The position numbers and the translations under genes are program-made. From Dehalococcoidia bacterium (lineage in GTDB: Bacteria > Chloroflexota > Dehalococcoidia > SAR202 > UBA11138): DNA of 5,754 nt. The notes below the pieces were generated by a model, which saw only the letters and a list, made by a program, of their open reading frames with translations, had not been told where the DNA came from and ran no database searches. The DNA is taken from assembly GCA_012270625.1 (NCBI GenBank), contig JAAXHZ010000344.1, forward strand, positions 1 to 5,754, in the 5' to 3' direction. Below, one piece after another: positions 5,558 through 5,754 of the stretch. Position 1 is the first letter of the stretch. The number at the start of each line of letters is the position of its first letter.

Positions 5558-5754
5558 ATGCTAAAGAGCATAACCCTGAGCGCCGATGAGAACCTGATCG
5601 CTGACGCCCGCAGACGAGCAGCGGCTGAGAACACGACACTGAACGCTCAATTCCGGCTCTGGCTCGAAGACTACGTCGGACGTGAGCGGCAGGCAGCTAA
5701 GGCTATGGAGACTATACGTGAGCTCCAGGGGAAGCTTCGTACAGGCGGACGCAA
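5558..5754 (+). CDS. Ribbon-helix-helix (VapB/CopG-like) antitoxin, 3' end outside the window
   Basis: An open frame starts at ATG 5558 after a strong GGGAGG (5547-5552) and is still open after 65 codons at the right edge. The N-terminus has the ribbon-helix-helix pattern: a short strand LKSITLSAD (2-10), a first helix ENLIADARRRAAAEN (11-25), the TTLN turn (26-29) and a second helix AQFRLWLEDYVG (30-41). A charged helical tail (residues 42-65) follows that would contact a toxin. Proteins of this form are antitoxins that repress their own operon and neutralise a PIN-domain (VapC) ribonuclease encoded directly downstream. That partner would lie past 5754 and is not seen. Antitoxin identity is well supported by fold pattern and upstream palindromes; pairing with VapC is inference. 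Confidence 0.7.
   Translation, partial: MLKSITLSADENLIADARRRAAAENTTLNAQFRLWLEDYVGRERQAAKAMETIRELQGKLRTGGR

Noticed and set aside
1..5754. CRISPR array, tRNA, rRNA or insertion sequence
   Set aside because: No regularly spaced repeats, tRNA-like cloverleaf, rRNA-like conserved stretches or transposase motifs were seen on either strand.

Overview
The window looks like bacterial chromosome of fairly high GC content, with tightly packed genes, short intergenic gaps and C/G-rich third codon positions in the central genes. The gene mix (PemK/MazF-type toxin, a VapB-style ribbon-helix-helix antitoxin, an alkyl-DHAP-synthase-like flavoprotein and an atypical M19 'dipeptidase') would fit an environmental Chloroflexota lineage (SAR202 or Dehalococcoidia-like). 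That placement is inference from general resemblance; no marker gene is present and other high-GC phyla cannot be excluded.

Layout: (1) Positions 1-403 hold the 3' end of a small acidic ORF, probably an antitoxin, overlapping a complete MazF/PemK-family toxin gene on the + strand. (2) Positions 404-603 are non-coding and contain nested inverted repeats that, read on the - strand, form a hairpin followed by five T's. (3) Positions 604 to about 3417 hold a - strand pair: a major facilitator transporter upstream and an FAD-binding oxidoreductase of the alkyldihydroxyacetonephosphate-synthase type downstream, separated by 69 bp containing a GC-rich hairpin. (4) A divergent intergenic region of about 205 bp carries a perfect operator-like palindrome and a TATAAT box. 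(5) Positions 3623-4627 (+) encode an M19/renal-dipeptidase-fold protein that lacks several canonical metal ligands. (6) Positions 4649-5428 (-) encode an alpha/beta hydrolase, convergent with the previous gene. (7) Positions 5429-5557 are a divergent promoter region with two interleaved perfect palindromes. (8) From 5558 to the right edge runs the start of a ribbon-helix-helix antitoxin gene of VapB type, truncated by the window; a PIN-domain toxin would be expected just outside.

The four central genes could form a small-molecule uptake or efflux plus oxidation and hydrolysis neighbourhood: a transporter, a flavin oxidase, a metal-hydrolase-fold protein and a hydrolase. No substrate can be read from the sequence, and only the transporter and oxidase are arranged as an operon. 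Two unrelated toxin-antitoxin-like loci bracket this block. The observations most worth following are the loss of canonical M19 ligands, the apparent replacement of a substrate-binding arginine in the AGPS-like enzyme, and the palindromes in the intergenic regions. I did not find clear evidence of a wholly new system.
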